Shown piece after piece: positions 52,308-60,900 of a DNA stretch of 64,000 bases. The position numbers and the translations under genes were made by a program. The DNA is from Bacteroides caccae. Its GTDB lineage: Bacteria > Bacteroidota > Bacteroidia > Bacteroidales > Bacteroidaceae. Position 1 is the first letter of the stretch. The number at the start of each line of letters is the position of its first letter. The notes under the pieces are model-generated. The model was not told the origin of the DNA, did not search any database, and worked only from the letters and a program-made list of their open reading frames with translations. Where the stretch lies: the NCBI RefSeq assembly GCF_002222615.2, contig NZ_CP022412.2, positions 3,472,001-3,536,000 of the forward strand, written 5' to 3'.

Positions 52308-52315
52308 TATCTTTG
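52308..52315 (+). promoter_or_regulatory. Bacteroides -7 box (TATCTTTG) for the YecH-like gene
   Basis: TATCTTTG, 15 bp before the ATG at 52331. TTTT stands 17-20 bp upstream in place of TTTG, in keeping with a promoter that needs the activator site next to it. Confidence 0.6.
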
Positions 52316-52330
52316 CAAAAAAAATAGATT

Positions 52331-52564
52331 ATGGAACAATTACATGCTCATGAAGTCCTTCACATGATGAAAGGTAATAGTTACTCAGAATTATCATTAA
52401 AGAAGGCAATCAGTGAAAAGTTCGGAGAAGATCAACGCTTCTATACTTGTTCGGCAGAAAATATGGATATTGATGAACTTATAGAGTTTCTCAAGATGAA
52501 AGGTAAGTTTATGTCTACCGATGAAGGTTTTACCGTAGATATCACAAAGGTTTGCAATCATTGA
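52331..52564 (+). CDS. YecH-family (DUF2492) metal-binding protein
   Basis: A 77-residue cytoplasmic protein. HAHEVLHMM at the start, FYTCSAENMDIDELIEFLKM in the centre and the terminal VCNH provide several His and Cys ligands (His6, His8, His12, Cys40, Cys75, His77). FGEDQRFYTCSAENM is the family signature. Known relatives are annotated as metal-binding; the role is not established. It is expressed alone from a promoter with a Crp/Fnr-type palindrome, which suggests control by oxygen, redox or a metabolite signal. Confidence 0.85.
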   Translation: MEQLHAHEVLHMMKGNSYSELSLKKAISEKFGEDQRFYTCSAENMDIDELIEFLKMKGKFMSTDEGFTVDITKVCNH

Positions 52565-52587
52565 CTCTGCCTTCTTACTAGAATAAT

Positions 52588-52630
52588 AACAGCTTTCATT
52601 TTGCGGATATGAAAAATGAAAGCTGTTTTT
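52588..52630. terminator. Bidirectional terminator between the YecH-like and TonB receptor genes
   Basis: A perfect 15-bp stem, AACAGCTTTCATTTT with AAAATGAAAGCTGTT, followed by TTT on the plus strand. It lies between two convergent genes. Confidence 0.85.
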
Positions 52631-52670
52631 TATATATGTTTATCTGGAGACAAATCTTTTATACACTGTT

Positions 52671-55010
52671 TTAATAGCTAATCTTCACTCCTGCAAAAAA
52701 ACTTCTCGGCAGTGCGGGACCATAGATATAGCCGGAATCACGGTTTGCTCCTCTATCAAAATCTTTCTGATAGGCTTCCAAAATATTCTGAACACCACCG
52801 CTAAGTTGTAAATCAACTGTTTTATATAATTTAAAGTCATAAGCAAGTTTCACGCCCAAATCTAAGAACTTCGGAGTTTTAACAGCTTCCGCTTTTCGTT
52901 CGGGCATATCACCCATTGCAGCATTTTCGGCTGTAATATCCATGCGTTGCACAAACATACTACCGGTATATGTACCTGACAAGGCTATTGATAAAGGTTT
53001 AATCGGAATATAGGTAGCGGTGAAATAGCCATACACATTGGGAGTACGGAAAATCGTCCTCTTGGCAGGCACATCATCATGCCACTTATGCGGTTCATCA
53101 TATCGGCTACGCTGCAATGTCAATCCTGCCTGTACTTGCAACAAGGAAAGATAAGCCAGTTTCCCTTCCAGCGTTACCCCCACTACTTTGGCACCCGGAC
53201 CATTACTACGTAATTTCACCAGAACACCGTCTCCACGATTATAAGGTTCACCCAGCACAAAGACATCTGTCAGTTTTGTGTAGAATCCTTCTATCAGAAA
53301 ATTAGTCTGAAAAGCGCCAAAACGATGATAGATATCTGCGGATGCACTAAAACTCTGCGACTTCTCTTCCTTCAGATTCTTCGTCCGTTCAATCATGGCA
53401 ACAGTTCCACCTACATTTTCAATATGCATATCCTCATCAAAAGCCTGAGGAGCACGAAAACCGGAAGAATAACTCAAACGCAAGTTGATATTCTGCGTAG
53501 GATTAAAGCGCAAATTGGCACGTGGGCTGAAAATGATATTATCTACCATATTATGTTTATCGAGACGTCCTCCGACCAAAATACTCCAGCGTTCATTCTT
53601 CCACTCATTTTGCAGGAAGGCGCTGTAAATATTCACTGTCTGATCCGTATGACGATCGTATCCCCACATATTATCTTTCAGCCGGTCACGGTTGTATTCA
53701 AGTCCCGCAGTGAGATCGGAAGGCATGAAAAGACATTTATCAAACGTATGTACGTATTGGGCACCCCCCATAGCAATAAGGTCTGTTGTCTTTCCGTATG
53801 CTTTGAGAGGGTCATTCCCGGGACCGTAATAACTGTCACGGTCTGTATTGGCAGCCGACGCGAAGATACTCAGACGATTCTTTTCATTTGGTGAGAAATA
53901 ATCATATTTCAAACTCCCGCCGTCTATCGAATGTTGTAACTGCTCCGCAATATGGGCTTCGTGAGGTGGACGGTCCAACATATCCCCACCCCGGCGAAAC
54001 TCCTGCATATGGTGATATTCGAATGTCAACTTTGAATATGTACTTGTCTTCAGATAAGAACGGAAACCGACTGTTTGATTCTTCAATTCAGGAAGTTCTG
54101 TAAATCCGTCGCCGTCATAGTCATATCCGGACCGATGACGGTTTTGTCCGAAAATATACAATCCCGCACGATGATCGTCAGTCACCAAAGAAGCATTCAA
54201 CGATGTGTTATTATCAAACGAGGAACTTCCTCCGACAGAAGTAATGGTATGCGACAACTGACCGGAGTTACGTAAAGGTTCCTTCGTAATGATATTAATT
54301 GTTCCAGCAATGGCTGAAGAGCCGAACAAGGCTGATCCTCCCCCACGCATGACCTCTACTCGCTCAATCATACTGGCAGGAATCTGCTCCAACCCGTATA
54401 CTCCCGAAAGAGCGCTGAACACAGGACGCGAATCAATCAATATCTGCGTATAAGGCCCGTCCAAACCATTGATACGGACTTGCTGGAAACCACAATTCTG
54501 GCAGTTTGTTTCTACACGGACACCGGGTTGGAAGTTCAACCCCTGCGACAGAGTTGAAGAATTAGTCGTTTCAAAAAGTTTCAAATCAACAACATTGACC
54601 AAAGTCGGAGCCAGACGCCGAGTCGTTTCACTGCGATTGGCAGAAACCACCACTCCGTCTAAAGCGATCGCATCTTCTTCTATTTCAAAATCTTCCTCTA
54701 ATGTCTTTCCTCTCTTCAGGGTAACGTTGCGAGTAAGTGTTTTATAGCCAACTGAACTCACTTCGAGAACAAAGCTACCTTCCGGCAGGTTCTTCAGAAA
54801 ATAATGCCCGGTTGCATCAGTCACAGTTCCTATCGTAGTGCCTTTCAGTGCGACTGTAATATAAGGCAAATGTTCTTTCGTCTTTTTATCCAATACATGA
54901 CCGATAATATTTGCATCAGATTTTTTCAGCTCAGGGTAATCCGGATTCTCAGCGAATGCGGCCGATAAGACACAACATAGGCTGACCAGGACTAATAGAT
55001 ATTTCTTCAT
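52671..55010 (-). CDS. TonB-dependent receptor, metal-uptake type (copy 2)
   Basis: A 779-residue outer-membrane active transporter. Signal peptide KKYLLVLVSLCCVLSAAFA; carboxypeptidase-regulatory domain ~32-115 (IGHVLDKKTKEHLPYITVAL, GHYFLKNLPEGSFVLEVSSV); plug with VETNCQNCGFQQVRINGLDG near 162 and MIERVEVMRGGGSALFGSSA near 211; then a 22-strand barrel ending ARSFFAGVKISY-like (LPRSFFAGVKISY). The CxxC in the plug is unusual and could bind the cargo metal. It is a close paralogue of the receptor at 55579-57906. A small His-rich membrane protein gene precedes each copy, pointing to a metal such as zinc; cargo is inferred. Confidence 0.9.
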   Translation of the reverse strand: MKKYLLVLVSLCCVLSAAFAENPDYPELKKSDANIIGHVLDKKTKEHLPYITVALKGTTIGTVTDATGHYFLKNLPEGSFVLEVSSVGYKTLTRNVTLKRGKTLEEDFEIEEDAIALDGVVVSANRSETTRRLAPTLVNVVDLKLFETTNSSTLSQGLNFQPGVRVETNCQNCGFQQVRINGLDGPYTQILIDSRPVFSALSGVYGLEQIPASMIERVEVMRGGGSALFGSSAIAGTINIITKEPLRNSGQLSHTITSVGGSSSFDNNTSLNASLVTDDHRAGLYIFGQNRHRSGYDYDGDGFTELPELKNQTVGFRSYLKTSTYSKLTFEYHHMQEFRRGGDMLDRPPHEAHIAEQLQHSIDGGSLKYDYFSPNEKNRLSIFASAANTDRDSYYGPGNDPLKAYGKTTDLIAMGGAQYVHTFDKCLFMPSDLTAGLEYNRDRLKDNMWGYDRHTDQTVNIYSAFLQNEWKNERWSILVGGRLDKHNMVDNIIFSPRANLRFNPTQNINLRLSYSSGFRAPQAFDEDMHIENVGGTVAMIERTKNLKEEKSQSFSASADIYHRFGAFQTNFLIEGFYTKLTDVFVLGEPYNRGDGVLVKLRSNGPGAKVVGVTLEGKLAYLSLLQVQAGLTLQRSRYDEPHKWHDDVPAKRTIFRTPNVYGYFTATYIPIKPLSIALSGTYTGSMFVQRMDITAENAAMGDMPERKAEAVKTPKFLDLGVKLAYDFKLYKTVDLQLSGGVQNILEAYQKDFDRGANRDSGYIYGPALPRSFFAGVKISY

Positions 55011-55114
55011 TGTCGTTAGTCTTTTAATCGTTTAAATTCAGAAAGTAATAAAGGAAACGGAAACAATAATAAGTACTGTTTCTAAAAATAAATAGCAATT
55101 TCGATAAATGTAGA

Positions 55115-55456
55115 CTAAGGGACAGGAGGTGCCCTAAGAGAGACAACACCCGGACAAGACCGGCAATAACACGCACCTTGCGGACGAATAAGAAGAATAC
55201 ATAATAATGATAAAACGGAAACAACAAATATAGGTAATAACCCGCTATCTGTCACCAACACTTGGTTCAATAGATGAAGTAACTGAAACTCAACTGTCGT
55301 GTGATTGTGTTCGGTGCCCTTCTTAAAAGGATGTGAGTGGACAATTGTAACCCCGTTTACTACATGAGAGTGAGTAAACAAAGTAATCCCTGCCATGTAC
55401 GAAATAAATAGTACAGGCAGAAAAAACTTTATTATATTCCGATACAGTTGTCTCAT
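55115..55456 (-). CDS. His-rich small membrane protein (copy 2)
   Basis: A 113-residue protein: N-terminal helix IIKFFLPVLFISYMAGITLF, a periplasmic His-rich loop (THSHVVNGVTIVHSHPF, then KKGTEHNHTTVE), a second helix (LLPIFVVSVLSLLCILLI) and a tail with a Cys pair (ACYCRSC). Six histidines in about 30 residues suggest transient metal binding at the periplasmic face. It precedes the TonB receptor by 104 bp under its own promoter. The same protein, 118 residues long, precedes the other receptor copy. I do not recognise a named family. Confidence 0.75.
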   Translation of the reverse strand: MRQLYRNIIKFFLPVLFISYMAGITLFTHSHVVNGVTIVHSHPFKKGTEHNHTTVEFQLLHLLNQVLVTDSGLLPIFVVSVLSLLCILLIRPQGACYCRSCPGVVSLRAPPVP

Positions 55457-55499
55457 TCGTTAGTTTTGTGTAACAAAAACAATAGCGTTTTCTGCGAAG

Positions 55500-55530
55500 C
55501 AAAGATAGGGATTGTTTTATATCCGGACAA
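55500..55530 (-). promoter_or_regulatory. Promoter of the second His-rich/TonB pair
   Basis: On the minus strand TTG (55528-55530), 20 bp, then TATCTTTG (55500-55507), 44 bp before the small gene. The pair can be expressed apart from the upstream copy. Confidence 0.65.
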
Positions 55531-55578
55531 TCCCCATTTATGACGATTTCAGAGCTTAAAAGAATTATTAAACCATTA

Positions 55579-57906
55579 TTAATAGCTAATCTTTACTCCT
55601 ACAAAGAAACTTCTCGGCAGTGACGGGCCGTAAATATAACCAGAGTCACGATCTGCACCTTTATCAAAGTCATCCTGATAAGCATTGAAGATATTCTGTA
55701 TGCCAGCATTTATCTGGAGATTCATTGATTTATAAAGTTTAAAATCATAAGCCGCCTTTAAACCTATATCAAAGAAATCTTTTGTATTCACCGTAATCGG
55801 GTTCTCAAGGAATCCGGGGACTGGCTCGTGAGGAACCAGCATTGAACCGGTATATGTACCCGAAAGCGCAATGGATAACGGCTTTATCGGTGTATAGGTT
55901 GCTGTGAAATAGCCATAAGTGTTAGGTGTGCGCATCATTTTCTTTACTGCCGGTGCGTCCTTATTCCACGTATGCGGTTCACTGTAATGACTCTGTTGCA
56001 GAGTTACCCCTGCCTGAATCTGGAATTTATTCAGATAAGCCATTTTTCCCTCCAATGTAAGTCCCATTACCCGAGCTCCCGGTGCATTATGACGTGTACG
56101 TATCAGAACTCCGTCTACAACTTCACCGTCGGTAAGAGCAAAGACATCTGATAATTTAGTATAGAATCCTTCAATCAGGAAGTTTATCTGAAAAGCGCCA
56201 AAACGCCGATAAACATCCGCAGAAGCACTCAAACTCTGAGATCTTTCTTCTTTCAGATTATCAGCAAGTTCAATCATTGCTACTTTACCACCTACATTTT
56301 CTACGTGCAAATCCTCATCAAAAGCCTGGGGAGCTCGGAAACCGGATGAATAACTCAAACGAAGATTGATATCCTTGGTCGGATTGAACCGCAGATTGGC
56401 ACGGGGACTGAAAATGAGATGATCTATCAGGTTATGTTTATCAAAACGACCTCCGAGCAAAAATCCCCAACGATCATTCTTCCATTCGTTTTGTACGAAA
56501 GCACTACCGATATTTACTTTCTGATCTACCGTACGGTTGTATCCCCACATATTGTCTTCCAGTTTGTCCTGATTAAATTCCACTCCGGCAGTAAAATCAG
56601 AAGGCATGAAAATACATTTACCAAAGCTGTAAACATATTGTGAGCCTGCCATCCAATTTAGGTCAGTAGTGTTTCCGTAAGCATTCGGGTCCTGCCCACC
56701 TCCATAATAGCTATCACGATTAATATGTTGCGCAGATGCGAATACATTGAAACGATGTTTCTCGTCAGGTGAGAAATAATCGAACTTCATACCACCACCA
56801 TTGATAGAATGCTCTGTCTGCTCAGCCACATTCGCTTCATGAGGCGGACGGCTGAGCATATCTCCTCCTCTACGGAATTCTTCCATGTGATGATATTCGA
56901 AAGTCAATTTGGAATAAGTAGTTGTCTTCAGGAAAGAACGGAAACCGACCGTTTGCCCGTGTATCTTCGGTATTTCCGAATATCCATCTCCGTCATGGTC
57001 ATACGCCGACCGATGACGGTTCTGACCGAAGATATATAAACCTGCACGCTGGTCATCCGTCACTAGTGAGGCATTCAATGCTGTACTGTTATCAAAAGCG
57101 TCACCGTCGCCAATCCCAGTAATAGTATGCGACAACATACCCGAATTACGAATCGGCTCCTTTGTGATGATATTGATTGTACCTGCAATAGCAGACGAAC
57201 CGAACAACGCCGAACCACCTCCGCGCATCACTTCCACACGTTCAATCATGCTGGCAGGAATCTGTTCGATGCCATATACTCCGGAAAGTGCACTGAAGAT
57301 AGGACGAGAATCCAGCAGGATTTGTGTATAAGGACCGTCCAGTCCATTGATACGTACCTGCTGGAAGCCACAGTTCTGACAATTGGATTCTACGCGAACT
57401 CCCGGCTGAAAATTCAGTCCTTGTGCTAAAGTTGTCGAATTGGTATTCTCAAAGATTTTCAGATCGACAACATTCACCAATGTCGGTGCCAAACGACGGG
57501 TTGTTTCATTGCGATTGGCAGAAACAACGACACCGTCCAATGCTACCGCATCTTCTTCTATTTCAAAATCTTCCTCCAGCGTATGTCCCTTCTTCAAGGT
57601 CACATTCCGCCTCACCGTTTTATAACCTACAGAACTAACTTCAAGTACGAAATTTCCTTCGGGAAGGTTCTTCAGGAAATAATGTCCGGTTACGTCGGTT
57701 ACAGTACCGATTGTTGTTCCTTTCAGAGCAATAGTAATATAGGGCAAATGTTCTTTTGTATTTTTATCAAGGATATGACCAACAATATTCGCATCCGATT
57801 TACGCAATTCCGGATACTCAGGATGCTCGTGAAGAGCAGCTTGTCCTTCAAGAGCAGGCAACAATGCACAGCACAAGCAGACAAGCGAAAATATGTATTT
57901 TTTCAT
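55579..57906 (-). CDS. TonB-dependent receptor, metal-uptake type (copy 1)
   Basis: A 775-residue outer-membrane receptor built like copy 2. Signal KKYIFSLVCLCCALLPALEG; regulatory domain (GHILDKNTKEHLPYITIALK, GHYFLKNLPEGNFVLEVSSV); plug with VESNCQNCGFQQVRINGLDG and ERVEVMRGGGSALFGSSAIA; barrel ending SLPRSFFVGVKISY. The first ~250 residues are nearly identical to copy 2. Differences cluster in the barrel loops (TDGEVVDGVLIRTRHN against GEPYNRGDGVLVKLRSN), where cargo specificity would lie. Its gene follows the other His-rich small protein by 85 bp. Confidence 0.9.
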   Translation of the reverse strand: MKKYIFSLVCLCCALLPALEGQAALHEHPEYPELRKSDANIVGHILDKNTKEHLPYITIALKGTTIGTVTDVTGHYFLKNLPEGNFVLEVSSVGYKTVRRNVTLKKGHTLEEDFEIEEDAVALDGVVVSANRNETTRRLAPTLVNVVDLKIFENTNSTTLAQGLNFQPGVRVESNCQNCGFQQVRINGLDGPYTQILLDSRPIFSALSGVYGIEQIPASMIERVEVMRGGGSALFGSSAIAGTINIITKEPIRNSGMLSHTITGIGDGDAFDNSTALNASLVTDDQRAGLYIFGQNRHRSAYDHDGDGYSEIPKIHGQTVGFRSFLKTTTYSKLTFEYHHMEEFRRGGDMLSRPPHEANVAEQTEHSINGGGMKFDYFSPDEKHRFNVFASAQHINRDSYYGGGQDPNAYGNTTDLNWMAGSQYVYSFGKCIFMPSDFTAGVEFNQDKLEDNMWGYNRTVDQKVNIGSAFVQNEWKNDRWGFLLGGRFDKHNLIDHLIFSPRANLRFNPTKDINLRLSYSSGFRAPQAFDEDLHVENVGGKVAMIELADNLKEERSQSLSASADVYRRFGAFQINFLIEGFYTKLSDVFALTDGEVVDGVLIRTRHNAPGARVMGLTLEGKMAYLNKFQIQAGVTLQQSHYSEPHTWNKDAPAVKKMMRTPNTYGYFTATYTPIKPLSIALSGTYTGSMLVPHEPVPGFLENPITVNTKDFFDIGLKAAYDFKLYKSMNLQINAGIQNIFNAYQDDFDKGADRDSGYIYGPSLPRSFFVGVKISY

Positions 57907-57991
57907 TTTTCGTTTATAATTCGTTCTTCGTTAAGTATTCACATGAAAAATCAGACAATACCCAGCCTCAAACAAGGCAGAATATCATCAG

Positions 57992-58348
57992 CTAAATAAC
58001 TGAAAAACGAATCGCAGGCGGTGCCCGAAGTGCAGTCACTCCATGATATGGAGCATGAGAATGCATATGCTGCGGACGACCGAGCAACAGGCACAATAAA
58101 AAAGGGATGAAAAGAGAAAGAGCAAAAATAACAGCCGCACCGTCCGTCGTCAGATGAGACAGGAAATGAATATGTATCAGCTCGACTGTTGAATGTTCAT
58201 GTGCCGCCCCTTTCTTAAACGGGTGTGAATGGACGATTGTCACGCCATTGACCACATGTACGTGGGCAAAGAATGTAAGGCTTACCAGATACGATACAAA
58301 AAGTATCGGCAAGAAATAGCGCGTTATATTCAGTAACAATCGTTTCAA
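57992..58348 (-). CDS. His-rich small membrane protein (copy 1), TTG start
   Basis: 118 residues if started at the TTG at 58346-58348 (reads MKRLLLNITRYFLPILF). This start aligns exactly with the ATG start of copy 2. The frame is open 8 codons further to a TTG at 58370-58372, but that codon lies in the promoter box. Layout as in copy 2: helix, His-rich loop (FAHVHVVNGVTIVHSHPF, KKGAAHEHSTVELIHIHF), second helix (AAVIFALSLFIPFLLCLLLG) and a His-bearing tail (QHMHSHAPYHG), even richer in His. It is probably an accessory of the TonB receptor that follows. Confidence 0.72.
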   Translation of the reverse strand: MKRLLLNITRYFLPILFVSYLVSLTFFAHVHVVNGVTIVHSHPFKKGAAHEHSTVELIHIHFLSHLTTDGAAVIFALSLFIPFLLCLLLGRPQHMHSHAPYHGVTALRAPPAIRFSVI

Positions 58349-58369
58349 CTCATTTCTACTTTGGGACGG

Positions 58370-58400
58370 CAAAGATACAAACTATTTTTTTAACAATCAA
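58370..58400 (-). promoter_or_regulatory. Promoter of the first His-rich/TonB pair
   Basis: On the minus strand TTG (58398-58400), 20 bp, then TATCTTTG (58370-58377). The leader to the TTG start at 58348 would be about 14 nt. Confidence 0.55.
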
Positions 58401-58418
58401 TTTTCAGACAGAATACTG

Positions 58419-60017
58419 TTAATATACGGCTGAAGCTATCATTTGTATAAACAGAATCAGGAATACCATAGCAATCGGATAAACTGTTGCGTATGCCACA
58501 CTGGGAATATTACTGTCTACCATTGAATCGGCAGCAGCCAGACCGGGCGTACTTGTCATACCACCGGTGATAGTTCCCAGCAAATCGAGTAAACTAATTT
58601 TAAATATCAGACGCCCCACAACTGTTGCAATAAGCATCGGCACCAAAGTAATGGCTGCTCCTACACCGAACATCAGTAGCCCGCTTTCCTGAAAAGTAGC
58701 TACGAGATTTTTTCCGGCGGAAGTACCTACTTCGGCTAAGAAAAGAAGCAGACCTAATTGGCGCAGCAACTGATTGGCAGGTCCCGACATAGACCAAATA
58801 ATAGGTCCTGTCTTACCGATCGCACTCAGTACGAGAGCTACCATTAGGACACCTCCGGTCAATCCCGGTGAGAATGACAGACTTTCGGAGAAAGAGATAT
58901 TTATTTTGCCAAACAACACTCCCAGTACAATCCCCATTGCAATCGGGAAGAAGTCTGTATCCGACAATTTCTTCGCATTATTTCCCAGTAGGCGGGCTAT
59001 ACCTTTAAGTCCTTCTTTCTCTCCCACAACCATTAACTTATCGCCGAATTTCAAGGCCAAATCAGGCGACGGGGATAAATCAATACCACTTCGACGAATA
59101 CGGGTCACTGTGCAACCAAAGTTTTTCTGTAAATTCAAATCTCCCAATTGCTTGTTTATCATGTCCTTTTTGGTCAATAACAAAGACTCTATTTCCTGTG
59201 TTTTATCCAAAGGAAGTTCGCCTTCTTCACGCTCGCCTACCAGCACTGCGAGTTGATTTAGTGATTCTTCGCTACCTACTGCTTGTATATAGTCTCCTTC
59301 GTGCAACACGGTAGAAGCAGTAGGAATAGATATTTCATCACTATGTTTCAGACGGGAAATAACAGCTCCTGTCATTCCTCGAGCATTAATCTGCATCAGA
59401 CTGCGGTTGAATACGTTTGAATTAGTGATACGATAGATGCAGGTAATCAATTCAGGGAATTGTCCACGACGTTCTATCTCCAGGCGACGTGCTTCTTTAT
59501 CCAAGTCCACCCGCATGATTTTAGGCAGCAGCTTAACAAACAAAATCACACCGATAACTCCAAACGGATATGCGATACCGTAAGCAATGGAAGCCAAAGG
59601 TGAGTGTGTACTGTCAATAGCGACGGCTAAGCCCGGCGTACTGGTTAATGCTCCGGCAATCAGACCTACCACACTGGGAGTATCAATGTCGAACGCATAC
59701 TTCAGTCCTACCGCCGTGAGACAGGCGGAACAAATGATAAGCATAGTAATGAGAATCAACGTCTTCCCCTTACTACGGAAAGAATCGAAGAATCCGGGTC
59801 CTGCCTGAATACCGATAGTAAAAATAAAAAGTACCAAACCGAAATTTCCCAATTCTTTGGGAATGATGACGCCAAAGTGCCCGAAAAGAAGTGCGATAAA
59901 GATTACCGCTGACACATCAAGAGATAACCCCTTAATTTTAACTCTTCCCAGCATAAATCCCAACGCGACAATCAGGAAAAGGGAAAAATAAGAGGAGTGC
60001 AACAAGTCAGTAAACAT
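58419..60017 (-). CDS. AAE-family (YidE/YbjL-type) transporter with TrkA-C domains
   Basis: A 532-residue inner-membrane protein of the aspartate:alanine exchanger fold. Two homologous membrane halves flank a cytoplasmic insert: half one ~1-175 with GALTSTPGLAVAIDSTHSPL near 120, half two ~350-532 with GTITGGMTSTPGLAAADSMV near 490. The repeated TSTPGL motif marks the internal duplication. The insert holds two TrkA-C/RCK-C modules (NRSLMQINARGMTGAVISRL; NKQLGDLNLQKNFGCTVTRI). Family members exchange amino acids or dicarboxylates; the substrate here is not known. It is transcribed away from the mobile element to its right. Confidence 0.88.
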   Translation of the reverse strand: MFTDLLHSSYFSLFLIVALGFMLGRVKIKGLSLDVSAVIFIALLFGHFGVIIPKELGNFGLVLFIFTIGIQAGPGFFDSFRSKGKTLILITMLIICSACLTAVGLKYAFDIDTPSVVGLIAGALTSTPGLAVAIDSTHSPLASIAYGIAYPFGVIGVILFVKLLPKIMRVDLDKEARRLEIERRGQFPELITCIYRITNSNVFNRSLMQINARGMTGAVISRLKHSDEISIPTASTVLHEGDYIQAVGSEESLNQLAVLVGEREEGELPLDKTQEIESLLLTKKDMINKQLGDLNLQKNFGCTVTRIRRSGIDLSPSPDLALKFGDKLMVVGEKEGLKGIARLLGNNAKKLSDTDFFPIAMGIVLGVLFGKINISFSESLSFSPGLTGGVLMVALVLSAIGKTGPIIWSMSGPANQLLRQLGLLLFLAEVGTSAGKNLVATFQESGLLMFGVGAAITLVPMLIATVVGRLIFKISLLDLLGTITGGMTSTPGLAAADSMVDSNIPSVAYATVYPIAMVFLILFIQMIASAVY

Positions 60018-60047
60018 AAAAATAAAGGTTAGTTAGTTTTAAGGGCG

Positions 60048-60079
60048 CAAAGGTACGGATTTTATTTCAATCCGCACAA
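60048..60079 (-). promoter_or_regulatory. Promoter of the AAE-family transporter
   Basis: On the minus strand TTG (60077-60079), 21 bp, then TACCTTTG (60048-60055), 31 bp before the ATG. The 9-bp target duplication of the mobile element lies only 18 bp upstream of the -33. Confidence 0.6.
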
Positions 60080-60106
60080 CATTCCATCTTACAAGTGATT
60101 TCCTCA

Positions 60107-60125
60107 CACGGCTTTTTCATTTAAG
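60107..60125 (+). repeat. Left terminal inverted repeat of the 794-bp element
   Basis: CACGGCTTTTTCATTTAAG; matches the right end perfectly over 19 bp. Weaker similarity continues inward (GTCGCTCG here, GTCGTTCG at the other end). Confidence 0.85.
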
Positions 60126-60381
60126 AAATATTGTTCGTCGCTCGTTATTGTAGTAAAAATCCTTATATTCGTGCGCAGCGATGCGGAAACATCACCATAG
60201 GTGTTTCTTCTTATCGTTCATTTTTGACGGGATACTATCTCCTTGTGTTGACGGTTTGAATTCTCTGCATATTTGGAAGAAATGGAAAATGTTATCTTAT
60301 ATTACTTTGTAAACGAATGCGCTTATCGATGCTCCTCTACTCTATAATACAGTTTTTCCTATTTTTACAACCAGCTATTCC

Positions 60382-60460
60382 AATATTAATAAACTTGATT
60401 TCTGTTTATAATAAACTTTTGGATAGTTTATTATAAACGGTATCAGAGTTTATTAAAAAC
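60382..60460. repeat. Iteron-like array, 13-bp units every 22 bp
   Basis: GTTTATAATAAAC at 60404-60416, GTTTATTATAAAC at 60426-60438 and GTTTATTAAAAAC at 60448-60460 start exactly 22 bp apart. A weaker fourth unit (9 of 13 matches) sits at 60382-60394, again 22 bp upstream. Each unit is itself nearly palindromic. Two-helical-turn spacing of short palindromes suits cooperative binding by a dimeric protein on one DNA face. Confidence 0.75.
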
Positions 60461-60516
60461 TATTTTTTTCGTTTTTCGGAAATGGATTAAATGTTTTGCG
60501 CAAAAATACAAACAAA

Positions 60517-60548
60517 ATAGGGCAATAATCGTTAGACTATTGCCCTAT
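60517..60548. repeat. Perfect 11-bp hairpin inside the element
   Basis: ATAGGGCAATA (60517-60527) pairs with TATTGCCCTAT (60538-60548) with a 10-nt loop. No T-run follows, so it is more likely structural than a terminator. Confidence 0.6.
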
Positions 60549-60881
60549 ATCATATCTATCCTGATACTAAAACATATCAGTCTGAATGCTATTTATGTAT
60601 CTATTTTTCTTATATCACTCATGCTATTTATCACTTTTATTTCTTCAAAGATACAAAATAAAAAGTCGTTTGTCAAGTATTCCAGAAGAAAAGCAGATTA
60701 TTCACGCACGGCTGAGATAATAAGGGGACTATCAGTAAGCTTCACTGACGTGTTGCATTTTCCAGCTCAAAAATGAGAAAAATTCAGATTTGAGATATTC
60801 GTAAATCAGTGATTACCAATAACGGGATTTCCCCTCATGCCGCAGTGGCATGGGTCGGAGAATCGAACGACTAATTCAAAG

Positions 60882-60900
60882 CTTAAATGAAAAAGCCGTG
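60882..60900 (-). repeat. Right terminal inverted repeat of the 794-bp element
   Basis: CTTAAATGAAAAAGCCGTG, the exact complement of 60107-60125, immediately followed by the duplicated ATTTCCTCA. Confidence 0.85.

Noticed and set aside
52671..57906. The TonB receptors considered as SusC parts of a polysaccharide utilization locus.
   Set aside because: No SusD-like lipoprotein or glycoside hydrolase is present, and the length (~775) and His-rich neighbours fit metal-type receptors better.
60382..60460. Regular repeats considered as a CRISPR array.
   Set aside because: Units of 13 bp with 9-bp spacers are too short, the units vary, and no cas gene is in the window.
60540..60776. 78-codon frame inside the mobile element.
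   Set aside because: It starts within the hairpin arm, has no domain-like pattern, and its hydrophobic start is explained by AT-rich sequence; not enough to call a gene.
60851..60880. Sequence reading GTTCGATTCTCC on the minus strand near the right end of the 794-bp element, like a tRNA T-arm.
   Set aside because: The flanking bases do not form a T-stem, and no acceptor, D or anticodon arm is found next to it.
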